A stretch of DNA of 64,000 bases, taken from the NCBI GenBank assembly GCA_020809705.1, contig CP085826.1, positions 6,944,001 to 7,008,000 on the forward strand. The letters are read 5' to 3'. The translations under genes were made by a program, and so were the position numbers. How positions within the stretch are numbered: the first letter of the stretch is position 1; the number at the start of each line of letters is the position of its first letter. Source of the DNA: Calonectria ilicicola. Its lineage: Eukaryota > Ascomycota > Sordariomycetes > Hypocreales > Nectriaceae. Below the pieces are notes generated by a model that was not told where the DNA came from, did no database searches, and saw only the letters and a program-made list of their open reading frames with translations. Positions 35,614-45,865 of the stretch are shown here, piece after piece.

Positions 35614-37497
35614 TCAACCAAACATCTTGTCTAGAATCTGTTCAAATCTACTTCTGTTCTCTCAATTAGCTCCATTCAATAGAATATGCAAATATTGAAC
35701 TTACGAAGGCGGCTGGGGCACATAGTTTCGCTCATACTCCTCCAATAGATCAAGATCTCTGCGGAGATCCACATCCTCGGGCTTGATGATCTTGGTCTTG
35801 TGAATCAACTTCCATCCAAAGTATAACACGGGACAAACACCAATCATTGTGTATCTATTCCAGGTCAGCAATAGGTCAGTGTCGGTAATTGAGGTCAACT
35901 AACGAGAAGAGAAAGTCTGGCACATTCCAATAGCCGGGCAGGGGCAAAAATACAGTGTATCCTCCTACAAATGCCATGATAAAGGTGCCTACAAGTCCGT
36001 ACCATGCTGCATATGGCATAAACCTTGACTTGTATGGCAGAGTGTCACGGCTGATACCTTGTGCCTTGAGCGCTCGGTAGAAGCACAGATAACTGACAGC
36101 CATGCTGCAAAAGTTGATGAGCTGGGAGGCTGTCACCAGTGACACAAACCAGTCCAGGACAACGGCAGTATTTTCAGAAAGCTGAAGGAAGGAAAGTAAG
36201 GCAATGAGGAGAACAACAATGACACAGTAGGCGGGGACACCGTTCCGGGTGCAGATTGCCAAAAACTTGGGCGCCTTACCCTCCAACGCCAAGCCGTAGA
36301 GTGATCGCGAGGCACAGTAAACGTACGAGTTTCCGGCTGAAAAAGCAGCTGTCAACACCATGGCATTGACAATGTGTGGGAGGACCGGGATGCCAAGTCG
36401 ATTCATGGCCACGACGTAGGGCGAAGCTGCGGCGCCGGGTGCGGCATTCTTGAAAGCAGCAGTCATCTCGGCGTCATTATAAGGAACCAAGATGCCAACA
36501 CACAGAGAACCCAGAACGAAGAAGGCTGTCAAACGGTAAAACACTGCGTTGAATGCTCGAGGCATCACGGCGCGAGGGTTCTCGGTCTCTCCAGCAGCCA
36601 TGGAGACATAGTCGGGGCCAGCAATGGTGAAGGATGCTTGGATCAGGCATTGCAAAAATCCGAGAAATTGACCAAGGCTGCCCTCATAGTATAACTCGGT
36701 GAGTGCTCCTGGATTCTTCCAATACCGGAATCCAAATGCCTCGTGCTGTGGATTTCCGCCAACCATGACGATGAAGGTGAAGATGATCAATCCGACAATT
36801 AAAAGCACTTTTCCCAGCGCAGCCCAAAACTCGGTTTCGCCGTACCACTTTACAGCCAAGACATTGATGAGGCCATATAGGACAATGATTATGGCTATAA
36901 TTGCCCCGGTGGGCACAACGTCGCTCCAGAAGTGGATAATGAGGTTGCACGCTGTAACCTCGAAGGGCACCAAGGCAGCCTCGAAGACAAAAAAGTTCCA
37001 GCCGGCGGCGAATCCAAAGGCCTCGTCGACATAGCGTCCGGCGAATCGAATAAAGGGAGACGAAATGGGCAAGTAGGTCACCATCTCAGCCATGCACAAA
37101 GTGATGGCGAGAATGAAACTACACCAGATGGTGAAAGCCAAAAACAGACTTAATGGCCCGCCATTTATTAAGCCTTTGCCGATTTGAACCTAACAAGAAG
37201 AGAGAGAAGCCACAGTAAGCAAATAGGGCATCAGGTATGGGGAGGCTAGCCGTCTCATGACAAGCGATTACGCACATAGAGGGCAGTGCCAATGGTACCA
37301 CCAATGCCGATAAGCTGAATGTGGCGAGACTTGAGCTTTCGCTGAGTATGATCGCTCTTTGGCGATTGGGAAAAGGAGGCGCGCAGATTTTCGCCTTGGT
37401 TAATCGACTGGGCGCCAGTATCGCTGCCACCGCCCCCTTTCTCTTGGTCAGACGAGTAAGGCGGGGGATTGGTGTGGATGACGCCGCCTGAAGCCAT
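35614..37497 (-). CDS. Amino-acid permease, Dip5-like (YAT/APC family)
   Basis: Four exons on the minus strand: 37276-37497, 35904-37189, 35705-35854 and a last exon of only 34 nt at 35614-35647, giving 563 residues. The polar N-terminus ends with KLKSRHIQLIGIGGTIGTALYVQIGKGL, the hallmark first membrane segment of fungal amino-acid permeases, and about twelve membrane segments follow. Sequence such as SPFIRFAGRYVDEAFGFAAGWN and FEAALVPFEVTACNLIIHFW resembles dicarboxylic amino-acid permeases (Dip5), so glutamate/aspartate uptake at the plasma membrane is likely. Without the fourth exon the frame stops three bases after a perfect GTAAGT donor; splicing instead adds FEQILDKMFG, an ending I consider typical of this family. 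Start is the ATG of MASGGVIHTN; the longer open frame begins at TTG. The exact substrate is uncertain. Confidence 0.92.
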
Positions 37498-37839
37498 TGC
37501 TGCGATTGAATGGCGACCGATAGGGTAGGGCAATCAACCCACGGAGCTGTTCACCAGGAATGAAGAAGGATGGAGAGAGGTGGGTGATGTCTCAGCAAAT
37601 AGATTTGAAAAGAAAATCAGGGAGAAATTTTTGAACAATGACTTCCATGAAACAGAGGGCGAGGTATTCGTGGGTTGTACGGGCTCAATGGTCCCCTTTC
37701 AGCTTGGCGGTGGCCCTCAGAAACAATGTCTTAGAGGTCTCAAAGCGCAAAACTCAAAAGAGGAACAGCCAAGACACGGATGCAGAGAGCCAAGAAATCA
37801 GAATTTCTGATCCAAGGCGTCGGGTCGCCATTTAAAGGT

Positions 37840-37871
<32 letters not shown>

Positions 37872-38841
37872 GCGGAGCGGACCAGTCCAGTGCCAACTCT
37901 ACGGCGACGTTGCAGACGACCGACGGCCGGGATTCGTGCATGGGACAGATAGACTAGCACATGGAAACCTCCATGACGCCGGCCGTGAGCTTCCTGATGC
38001 GGTGCAGATGGCGACGGTCAAGACAGACAAGGGCTGGCCCCCTCGTGCAAGCCAATTGGGCGACGTGCCGTCAGTCTGACCACGTCGTAGTACCCCGTCA
38101 TGTCCAGCATATTGGCTGAGGGTCTAGACTGGGGGGGGGGGCGCCAGAAAACAGGCCAACGGCGATAAGAGGCGTAGCCACCCTGGGGGACGTGTGGCGC
38201 GCACAGGCATGTCGATCATTCCCCCCGCATTGTATTGGGGAAAATGGATAATGCCCTCTTTCTACCGTTGCCCGCCATTTCCCGACTCACTTACAATAGA
38301 TGAATAAATTATAAAAAAGATTTATTACAAAGTGTCTTCTAGTTAGTTTATTTATTTATTTAAATGCTTTTTCTTCTTCTTTTTGCTACCATCTTGATCT
38401 TAGCGGTGCGTACTGACTTCTGTAGCATCCAAGGAAGCCCTTCAACGAGCTGCATCGTCAGCTTTCAACACCATCAAACATGGAGGATTTTCCAATTATA
38501 ATACAGTGCTTGCTTAGTAAGGCCATTGATTTATTTTCAAGGCAGTAACAGTATGTAAGCCGCCAGTAAATCACACTGGACACACGTTACACACGTTACA
38601 CAGGTGCACGGCCTTGTGTTTGTTTGCGACCAGAGGGACAAACCAGGCTTCTTATTGTTTTTTCTACGCGGCGATCAACACACAAACCAAACTCGGTGAT
38701 TCACAACAAAACCCGCCATCGTGACGAGAGCCTTCAGCCTCGGACCCTAAAGATAACCCTTTTCCGCGACAAGCTTCAGGTAATAGACTGACTTCCATCC
38801 AAAGTTGCAGTACATCGACTAACCAGACTAAGACCTTTCCC
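37498..38841. promoter_or_regulatory. Divergent intergenic region with (CAG)9 and G11 tracts
   Basis: This region separates the minus-strand permease from an unrecognised plus-strand gene. It contains nine CAG units (37840-37866), about 345 bp upstream of the permease ATG, and a run of 11 G (38131-38141). A/T-rich blocks occur at 38300-38370. I see no gene in it. Confidence 0.5.
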
Positions 38842-39963
38842 ATGCCTCGTCCCAAGAAAGGAGTGGCTTCTCACAAAAGTTACGCCTCTGCTCACCAGAT
38901 GATGGCAGAAATGGTTGGTGATAAGACAACCACAGACGATTTCGCCAAAACGTGCATTGGCGTTTCCGAAATTGCCAAAATCATGGCCAAAACCCTGGGT
39001 GCCTTGTTGGGCGCATTCCCTGATAAATCCAACACTGAGTACAAAGAAGCGGCTTATATTTTGCAGCAACTCGGCGGCGTGAAAAATGTTTCTAAATTTG
39101 CGGAGCATATGCGCCAGAAGTTCCCCGAAGTTACTTCTACATCAGTAATTGGAGCGACCCTTAGTGATCCTCCGCTCGATCTTGCCAGCAGCACGGTACC
39201 ATCAGCTACTTCGCCTTCTATCCTTTCAGTTGCCGATTTGTATGCCTATTCGTCTCCAGTAATGCCTCAGTCACCTGCCAACACACGCAAGCGCAAGAGA
39301 TCCCAGACTCCATCAAACGAATTCGGTGCGCAGGACAGCTTGGGAATCCAACGCGCCTCGAGCATCCCCGTGAGACTGAGGCTAAACAAGCCCTTGCCTG
39401 GGTACCCAATCGTTGTCAAGTACGATATGGGCCTGGATAGTTATGCTTATGCTGTCGTTGCTGGGTTGCAATACATGCTTTTCCGCAACCGAGAATGCGC
39501 CCACGAGTTTGCGGACTTTCACCACCTCATTCAAGAAAAGACTGTCCCCTGCTTAGCGCTCCAGCAATCGGCAGCCTTTGCTGGCTTCTCTGGAACCTTC
39601 GTCATGCACATGAACCCCGTCCTCGTTATCCCTGACGAAACCGACCCGATTTTCAAAACTCTCTTGGCCGATGTTGAGAAGATCCCCGTGTTCATGAACC
39701 AAGAGATCTTGACCGAACACCTTATACCAATGGTTGAAGAGTATGCATATAACGGCCAGGCCCTACGACGCGGTATTCCCATATTCTTCCAACGACATGA
39801 AAGCTGCGAAAATATTTACGCACGAGGCTCGCCTGTGGCCATCCCAATCTCCGACTGCGGTGATCCAGGGCCGTTGAGTCCCCAAGTGACCAACGGCGAT
39901 CTTAACGTGCAGGAGATATCGGCCACAGATGCCCGGAATCGTGAGTGGGGAGAGGTCTTGTGA
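38842..39963 (+). CDS. Unrecognised protein, possibly nuclear
   Basis: A single-exon frame of 373 residues starting at ATG in MPRPKKGVASHKSY. I do not recognise a family. Residues about 10-95 look helical and soluble (FAKTCIGVSEIAKIMAKTLGALLG and YILQQLGGVKNVSKFAEHMRQKF). A Ser/Pro-rich linker of about 70 residues holds a basic cluster TRKRKRSQT that could be a nuclear localisation signal. Residues about 180-345 form a second, ordered-looking domain with aromatic residues (YDMGLDSYAYAVVAGLQYMLFRNRECAHEF). Codon use and the ordered second half suggest a real protein rather than chance. It lies between conserved genes and next to another orphan on the same strand, so both may be a lineage-specific insertion. 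No signal peptide or membrane segment is seen. Confidence 0.65.
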   Translation: MPRPKKGVASHKSYASAHQMMAEMVGDKTTTDDFAKTCIGVSEIAKIMAKTLGALLGAFPDKSNTEYKEAAYILQQLGGVKNVSKFAEHMRQKFPEVTSTSVIGATLSDPPLDLASSTVPSATSPSILSVADLYAYSSPVMPQSPANTRKRKRSQTPSNEFGAQDSLGIQRASSIPVRLRLNKPLPGYPIVVKYDMGLDSYAYAVVAGLQYMLFRNRECAHEFADFHHLIQEKTVPCLALQQSAAFAGFSGTFVMHMNPVLVIPDETDPIFKTLLADVEKIPVFMNQEILTEHLIPMVEEYAYNGQALRRGIPIFFQRHESCENIYARGSPVAIPISDCGDPGPLSPQVTNGDLNVQEISATDARNREWGEVL

Positions 39964-40730
39964 TGCCACTTTTATCGACTCTCTTGCGCTACCAAGGCTC
40001 AGCATCTCAACGCCAGAACTCGCACCGTTGAATAGTCGCTATGTCGCCCAGATGATCTCTATATGGAAAAGTAATCAAAAGCTACCAAGGATGTACAGTG
40101 TAGGAATGTTTGAAGATAAAATTGTTGTGGTAGCAAACTCACAAAAGGCTACAGGGAGAAATAACACTTGTTCATACAGGTCCATAGAAATAAAACCACG
40201 TTACAAAGCTCGCAACTTTACCGTTGGCGTGATCAGGTGTAATATTGGCATTAGTTTCATCCTATAATCATGGTTTCTTTTTTTTTTTTTTCATTTTCAT
40301 TATTGTAGTTCGGGACATGTCGGCTTCAGGCTGTTATTGTAACGTCAAGAATAACACAAAGTGGTCTATCACCTACTATTGCTTTTCATTGACTACCGCA
40401 CTGATTGCATTCCTTAACTATGGAGGTCTGGTCCGTGATCGAGAGGGTAATAGCTGTTGCAGCCTGCAATTGGTTAACCAGAATCTTCGTCACTGATTCA
40501 CCAGCTTGTTTTCCTCAAAGAACAAACCTGTGGCAGGATTCATCGGCATCGTCTGTTGCTATGAATCATGTATATAATACGCATCCATTCACAAGGACCA
40601 TTCGGTTCTTCCATATATAATTGTCAAAGTAAAAATCATTCGGGCAACCCTTTCCTTCCATCTGCACAAACCACTCATCAGGAAACATCACGCCAATACA
40701 AAGACTTCGCTAAGACAAACAACCCCAACA
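39964..40730. other. Intergenic region between two orphan genes
   Basis: A/T-rich, with a T14 tract (40278-40291) and TATA-like sequences near 40570 and 40614. The short frames present have no recognisable features. Confidence 0.5.
40614..40620 (+). promoter_or_regulatory. TATA-like element before the repeat/coiled-coil gene
   Basis: TATATAA lies 111 bases before the ATG at 40731, at a plausible distance for a fungal core promoter. Supported only by sequence and position. Confidence 0.35.
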
Positions 40731-41255
40731 ATGCCTACGCTGAGCAGTATTTCGTGCAGTGATGGCGTCAGCCACGTTGAGTTTTCCAAGAATGAGGACC
40801 ATGGCGTCCAACGTATTACGTATCGCAACAGCGTGCAGCATGTCGAGCTCTCCGATTCGACAAAGTCTCGAACTTCCCATGTATTTGTCGGCAACGTTTA
40901 CGGCGGTCTGCCTCCCATGGAGATTGTGGATGATCTAAAGAATCGCCAAGCCGAAATCGAGAAACTACGAGCCGAAATAAAAGAACTGAAGGATGGCAAC
41001 AAGGTGCTGGCGGATGAAAACGAAGCACTTGAGCACAAGAAAAAAGCTCTGGTTGATGCAAACGAAGCCCTCAGGAACGAAAACAAGGAACTGGAGAGCA
41101 AGAAGGAAGAATTCAGAGATGTGACAGGAAAGTTGGGTTGCATGATCATCAAGGCGCTATTCAAAAACATTGATCTTTTGAACAAAAACATGAATCTGCA
41201 CCGACAGCAATGCGAAAAGGGCTCGGATGATGATGAGTGGGAGAATGTTGATTAA
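40731..41255 (+). CDS. Small protein with tandem GN-x-Y-G-G-type repeat and coiled coil
   Basis: A single-exon frame of 174 residues. The N-terminal part contains a 22-residue tandem pseudo-repeat (13-34 and 35-56): both copies begin V-x-H-V-E-(F/L)-S and both have Asn at repeat position 21 (N33 and N55). The second copy runs into HVFVGNVYGG (residues 50-59). That layout, two copies of a 21-22 residue unit ending in GN-x-Y-G-G, resembles the HET-s-related amyloid motifs (HRAM) that link fungal NLR receptors to HeLo-domain effectors. Residues about 64-135 are a strong coiled coil (EIEKLRAEIKELKDGNKVL, ENEALEHKKKALVDANEAL). The tail is acidic (SDDDEWENVD). No NLR or HeLo domain is encoded here. 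Assembly by amyloid templating is inference; a plain coiled-coil scaffold is the alternative. Confidence 0.7.
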   Translation: MPTLSSISCSDGVSHVEFSKNEDHGVQRITYRNSVQHVELSDSTKSRTSHVFVGNVYGGLPPMEIVDDLKNRQAEIEKLRAEIKELKDGNKVLADENEALEHKKKALVDANEALRNENKELESKKEEFRDVTGKLGCMIIKALFKNIDLLNKNMNLHRQQCEKGSDDDEWENVD

Positions 41256-41488
41256 ACAGGGACGATATGGAGAGCGAAGCAATTGGTGGATCATTTCAGC
41301 CCTGTCTCAGTTGCATAGTTAACGATTCAGTGGCTAGTCAGTGGGAAGACATCAGAGAACATCGAGAATGTTGCATGGAGTGGGTACTGAAACTTCTAAA
41401 TAAGGAACACTGAAGTAATCAGAGAAATAGTTGAGCTTTTGTATTACTATACCACGAAACCTATTTACCATTTTGCCTAACCGCTAAA

Positions 41489-44400
41489 TCATTTAGCCTG
41501 TTTTAAGTTCTGTGCAGGACCGCATTCAACCACCTTGCCCTGGTCCAATCTCAAGCACCAGTTGGCATCCTCCACTGCTTCAAGTCGGTGAGCGATGGTA
41601 ATGACTGTACTTTTTGACAGCTCTTCCCGGAGAATTCTCTGGACACGGGCAGCTGTACCACGGTCAATCGATGCGGTTGCTTCATCCAGAATGACTAATC
41701 CACTACGTCTCAACACGGCTCTTCCTATGCCGACGAGCTGTCGTTGACCTTGGCTGAGATTCTTGCCTCCGGCATCAATCTGCGAGTAAAGACCCCATTC
41801 TTCACCGAGAACGCGGTGGATGGCGTTTATGCACTCGTCATCGGAAAATCTGCCCTCAGGATCGATGTTGTCACGGAGAGTTCCGGGAAAGAGGGTGGGA
41901 TCCTGTTGAATAAAGGTGACACGGTTTCGCAACGTGGTTCGGTCAATTTCAGCGAGGTCGATGCTGCCGATAGATACCTTTCCAGCGAATGGAGCTTGGG
42001 TTACCAGAAGGGCATTTGCAATGGTGGATTTTCCAGAGCCGGTTCGGCCTAGAACGGCACATGTTGAACCGCCAGGAATCTCAAAGGAGATTTCGTTGAG
42101 AACAGAGGGAAGGTTGTCTGCATACTGGAAGGACATTGACTCGAATTTAATGTTGTCGCATGGACGAGGCCAGTCCTCAGGAGGCTCAATGTCACCAGAT
42201 GGTTCTTCAGGGATTCGGTTTAGTGCGTTGACACGTTCTAGAGATACTGCATCGAGTTGGAGAGCTGCGAATTTCTCGCACAGGGCCTGAACGGCGCTCA
42301 TCGCAATGTTTGTCTGCGTCAGAACGAAACCGATAGCACTGGCGGGCGTACCATACCACACCATGAATAGGATCAACACGGCGCGCATCAGAGCCGAGGA
42401 AGTTCCCAGTCTGAAGTCTAGCCAGAAGGCCATACTCCAGAAAAAGTGGTCCTGCTTCTGGAAATCATCGACAGCACTCAGGTGCTTGTCTTGAAAGTGC
42501 CCTTCAACGCGTAGTGCACGGATGGTTACGAGACCATCCTGCATGACGCCAATATTGGAGAAAATCGGAGTTAGGTACCTCATCTCCATGCGGCGTAGAG
42601 AGCGCGACACTGGAACATAGATTCTGAAGAAGTAGACAAATAGCAAAGCCACACCGAGGAGAATAAGAACGAGGATAGGTTGATGGGACATGATGGCCGT
42701 GAGGCTCAGGACAAGCGCGATGAAGTTGTAGATGAACGACTCAAGAGGGGAGAGAATTCCACCATCGACCATGCCCATATCGGCAATGAGGCGGTTCTTC
42801 AGCTGACCGGTTGGGGTAGTGTCGTGATATCGGAATGAGGCCTTGCTGACCTTGTCAATGGCAATCTTGAAGAGTCCGCGAGCGGCATTGATGCTGATGT
42901 TGGCCAAGAGAATCTGAGCAACGGCGTAGGTAATAATTTGGGCTCCAGATAGACCAGAGAGAACAAAGAGCCAGGGCTTGGGGTGTTGGCTTGGGTGAGG
43001 AAGACCCCAGTATCCGTTAACCACAATCTGTGAGGTGTTGGCATAATCATTACCCCAAGCTTCGAGGAGGCGTGCTCGGGCAATGTCGCAGTACCGAGAC
43101 AGACCGTAGAAGACGGCAAGAGCAAGCCAAAGGTACCAGCCACCAGCAGCCATATACTTGATGTAAATGGCCATGGGAATTCTTCCGGTTTCGGTTGGCT
43201 CCTCGGGCACCTCCTTGGTATCCGCGCCTGCAGCCAGATGCTCATCGACAACGGCCCCGTTCTGGTGCGAGTGATCGTGCTTGGAGTCGGAATGTAGAGG
43301 GTGGCTAAGCTCCTCCTGAAGCTCCTCGTCAGAAAGCACATGCGCGCGGCCGTCGATAATGTCGATGACTTGGTCAGCGTGACGAAGAACCAGGTCATCG
43401 CGATGGGTGACCATGACGATGGTTCGGTCCTTGGCAAGAGGGCCCAGAAGGAGACGGTTGACGATGAGGGTTGCGGTGTCGTGATCCAGAGCGGCAAGCG
43501 GGTCATCAAGGAACAGGATTCTACACCGGCTATAGACGGCCCGAGCAAGAGCGACGCGTGCCTTTTGGCCTCCAGACAGTCCGATACCACCCTCTTCGAG
43601 CTTGGTCTGGTCGCCGTTGGGAAGGTTGGCAAAATCCTGGACCAGAGCGCAAGCGTAGATGGTCAGCTGGTATCGGATAGGGTCGAATCCACAATGGAAA
43701 ATAATGTTTTCCATGATGGTCTTGTTCTGGAGCCATGGAAGCTGCTGAGCGTAAGCGATCGGCTCGTTGGGCCGGGTGAATTGACCGCTCCGGAGCTCCA
43801 TCTCGTTGAGCGAAGCAAGACACAAGCTTGTCTTGCCCGAGCCGACAGGACCTCGGATGACCGTGAGACCAGGGACGAATCTGAGTGTCAGTTCCAGGAG
43901 AACCAAGGTATCAGAGCCAGGTCGAGAGAACGAAGCGCCAACAAACTCAATGTCCTTGCTGGCTCCGGCGGACGACTCGTCATCTCGATCTGGCTCGGCC
44001 ATGTACTTATTGACACGCTCTACCGGGATCGTTGCCTTCCAATAAGAGGAGATGAGATCGAATGCCTCCTTCACACTGATCTCCAACTGGCCGAAGAGTT
44101 GCAAGGACGGCCAGATGACATCGTTTGGTAGGCCTTCACCGAGTACCAGGGTGTAAAGCGTGATGCTTGCCAGCGGATACACGGCCCCGCCCAGAACGTT
44201 GACCGTAGAGATGGCAGCACTGACAAAGGAGATTTGGAGTCGCTTTGCCATTTCCAGATCACGAAACTTCATGATTCTGCTGCTCCACGACGACGTCCAG
44301 CCATTGAGCTTGAGCGGTCGGCTGGCTTCGACGAAGTGCGCAACCGCCTGGGCACGACGATCCGAGTGGCCAGCCCGTTGACGCTCCAGTTTGATCAGCT

Positions 44401-45865
44401 GGCGGACGAGGACCGAGTTGAAGGCAAGGAACAGAACCATGAGCGCAAAGCCAAGGCAGGAGGACCATCCCATGATGTCGACGAGATAGTAGACCGTGAA
44501 GATGACCTTGATGGGTTGGGAGACGACCTTTGAGAATTCCCAGAATCGCTGGGAAATCTCATAGGTGTCTCCACGGACCAGATTCATGACCTTGGCATTG
44601 GAGGCTGATGAAGACTGGTCAGCGGTCACCGAAGGCTTGGTCTTGGTGCGTCCGCAGAGGCGAGAAAAGAAACCAGAAAGCCCCTTGGATGGTACGGTCT
44701 CGGAGGGAGCAGCAACCTCATTAGGGTCCTTTTCTGTGGATTCAGATCCAGCCACCGCTCTGGTCAAAAGCTTCCCAAACAGGCTGATGAAAGTCTCTCC
44801 ACGGCTTCTCTCGTAAGCTTTGCGGGAGTACCAGCCAGCCGAGGTCTTGGCAACTTGTCGGAGGGTATCGATTGCCAGCATGACTACACACCAAAGAGCA
44901 GCATCGGAAGGCTCGCCTCTATCTAGTGCACTGTAGAGTTTGCTGGTCAGTCGAATATTGGACACCTCAGACACCTTTTCGATGATGGCTAGAGTCGTCG
45001 AGATGAATAGATCCAGACCGTTTGCTTCGATGAGACAGGGGATAAGCTTTCCCTTGAGATCTCGGAATGCCATGTAGAGGCGAGTGTGCTGAAACTCAAA
45101 GGGCAACTGCCAGACATCTTCGACCTGAAGCTCTCGTTTCTTCGCGGCTTTGGCAAGAGGATAAGCCCATGACATTGTCCAAAACTGAAACAGGGTCAGG
45201 TTGTCCTCTGGGCTTCTGAACTCGTTGCTCGGTGGCGAGCGGGTGTTTCCAATAGCTGAGCCATCCCAGGATGGATCTCGAATAGGCATGTTTCCGATGG
45301 AGAGAATGGCGAGAAGGGCCAAAATGGTGCGGGAGATGTGCAAGGGGTCTGAAGGGGTAGCTTTGTGCTCAAGGAAGTGAGCCGCGTAGGTGGAAACATT
45401 CGCCACCAGAATCAAGAAGTAGTGAAACATGAGCAAGCGAGGAGCCTTTCTAGGCAAGTCGAATGAGGTGATGAGTGCTGCCACAAGCCATGGAACACAT
45501 TCAACGGCGAAGATGAACCGGTGAGGGTGAAGGACAACAGCGGCGATGGTTGTGAACAGACCAAGAAAAGAAATAGCACCAAGGCAAAGAGTCCAAAGAG
45601 TCCATCTTCGAGCCTTAAGCGGAACTGGATTCTCCTGAGCGAAAGGTTTCAGCCAAGCAGGGAGCAACTTTCGAAGGATGTTGCGGCTCGAAAAGACGAG
45701 AAAGACGAGGAAAGAGAGAATAGCCAAGCAGAACATGACGATCATGTCAGAAGAGGCAAAGAGGCCAGGAGAAGGTCGAAATAGTTGCTGGTTCTGAGAG
45801 GTGCGGTCCATAATGAAAAGATGTTGATCTTTAAGAAGACCATAGGCATACGGTGAGGTAGCCAT
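41489..45865 (-). CDS. ABCC (MRP)-type full ABC transporter
   Basis: A single frame of 1458 residues without introns, starting at the ATG of MATSPYAYGLLKD; an in-frame extension upstream begins only with TTG. Order: an N-terminal set of about five membrane segments (TMD0), the L0 linker containing the family segment LTLFQFWTMSWAYPLAKAAKKRELQ, TMD1, NBD1 with Walker A GPVGSGKTS near residue 670 and signature LSGGQKARVALARA near 763. TMD2 follows, then NBD2 with GRTGSGKST near 1278, signature LSQGQRQLVGIGRA near 1375 and Walker B LVILDEATASID. This is the complete MRP layout, expected to export organic anions, glutathione conjugates or metabolites across the plasma or vacuolar membrane. NBD1 Walker B reads ILFLDDPLAALD, with Asp where NBD2 has the catalytic Glu, as is usual for ABCC proteins. 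Substrate unknown. Confidence 0.94.
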   Translation of the reverse strand: MATSPYAYGLLKDQHLFIMDRTSQNQQLFRPSPGLFASSDMIVMFCLAILSFLVFLVFSSRNILRKLLPAWLKPFAQENPVPLKARRWTLWTLCLGAISFLGLFTTIAAVVLHPHRFIFAVECVPWLVAALITSFDLPRKAPRLLMFHYFLILVANVSTYAAHFLEHKATPSDPLHISRTILALLAILSIGNMPIRDPSWDGSAIGNTRSPPSNEFRSPEDNLTLFQFWTMSWAYPLAKAAKKRELQVEDVWQLPFEFQHTRLYMAFRDLKGKLIPCLIEANGLDLFISTTLAIIEKVSEVSNIRLTSKLYSALDRGEPSDAALWCVVMLAIDTLRQVAKTSAGWYSRKAYERSRGETFISLFGKLLTRAVAGSESTEKDPNEVAAPSETVPSKGLSGFFSRLCGRTKTKPSVTADQSSSASNAKVMNLVRGDTYEISQRFWEFSKVVSQPIKVIFTVYYLVDIMGWSSCLGFALMVLFLAFNSVLVRQLIKLERQRAGHSDRRAQAVAHFVEASRPLKLNGWTSSWSSRIMKFRDLEMAKRLQISFVSAAISTVNVLGGAVYPLASITLYTLVLGEGLPNDVIWPSLQLFGQLEISVKEAFDLISSYWKATIPVERVNKYMAEPDRDDESSAGASKDIEFVGASFSRPGSDTLVLLELTLRFVPGLTVIRGPVGSGKTSLCLASLNEMELRSGQFTRPNEPIAYAQQLPWLQNKTIMENIIFHCGFDPIRYQLTIYACALVQDFANLPNGDQTKLEEGGIGLSGGQKARVALARAVYSRCRILFLDDPLAALDHDTATLIVNRLLLGPLAKDRTIVMVTHRDDLVLRHADQVIDIIDGRAHVLSDEELQEELSHPLHSDSKHDHSHQNGAVVDEHLAAGADTKEVPEEPTETGRIPMAIYIKYMAAGGWYLWLALAVFYGLSRYCDIARARLLEAWGNDYANTSQIVVNGYWGLPHPSQHPKPWLFVLSGLSGAQIITYAVAQILLANISINAARGLFKIAIDKVSKASFRYHDTTPTGQLKNRLIADMGMVDGGILSPLESFIYNFIALVLSLTAIMSHQPILVLILLGVALLFVYFFRIYVPVSRSLRRMEMRYLTPIFSNIGVMQDGLVTIRALRVEGHFQDKHLSAVDDFQKQDHFFWSMAFWLDFRLGTSSALMRAVLILFMVWYGTPASAIGFVLTQTNIAMSAVQALCEKFAALQLDAVSLERVNALNRIPEEPSGDIEPPEDWPRPCDNIKFESMSFQYADNLPSVLNEISFEIPGGSTCAVLGRTGSGKSTIANALLVTQAPFAGKVSIGSIDLAEIDRTTLRNRVTFIQQDPTLFPGTLRDNIDPEGRFSDDECINAIHRVLGEEWGLYSQIDAGGKNLSQGQRQLVGIGRAVLRRSGLVILDEATASIDRGTAARVQRILREELSKSTVITIAHRLEAVEDANWCLRLDQGKVVECGPAQNLKQAK

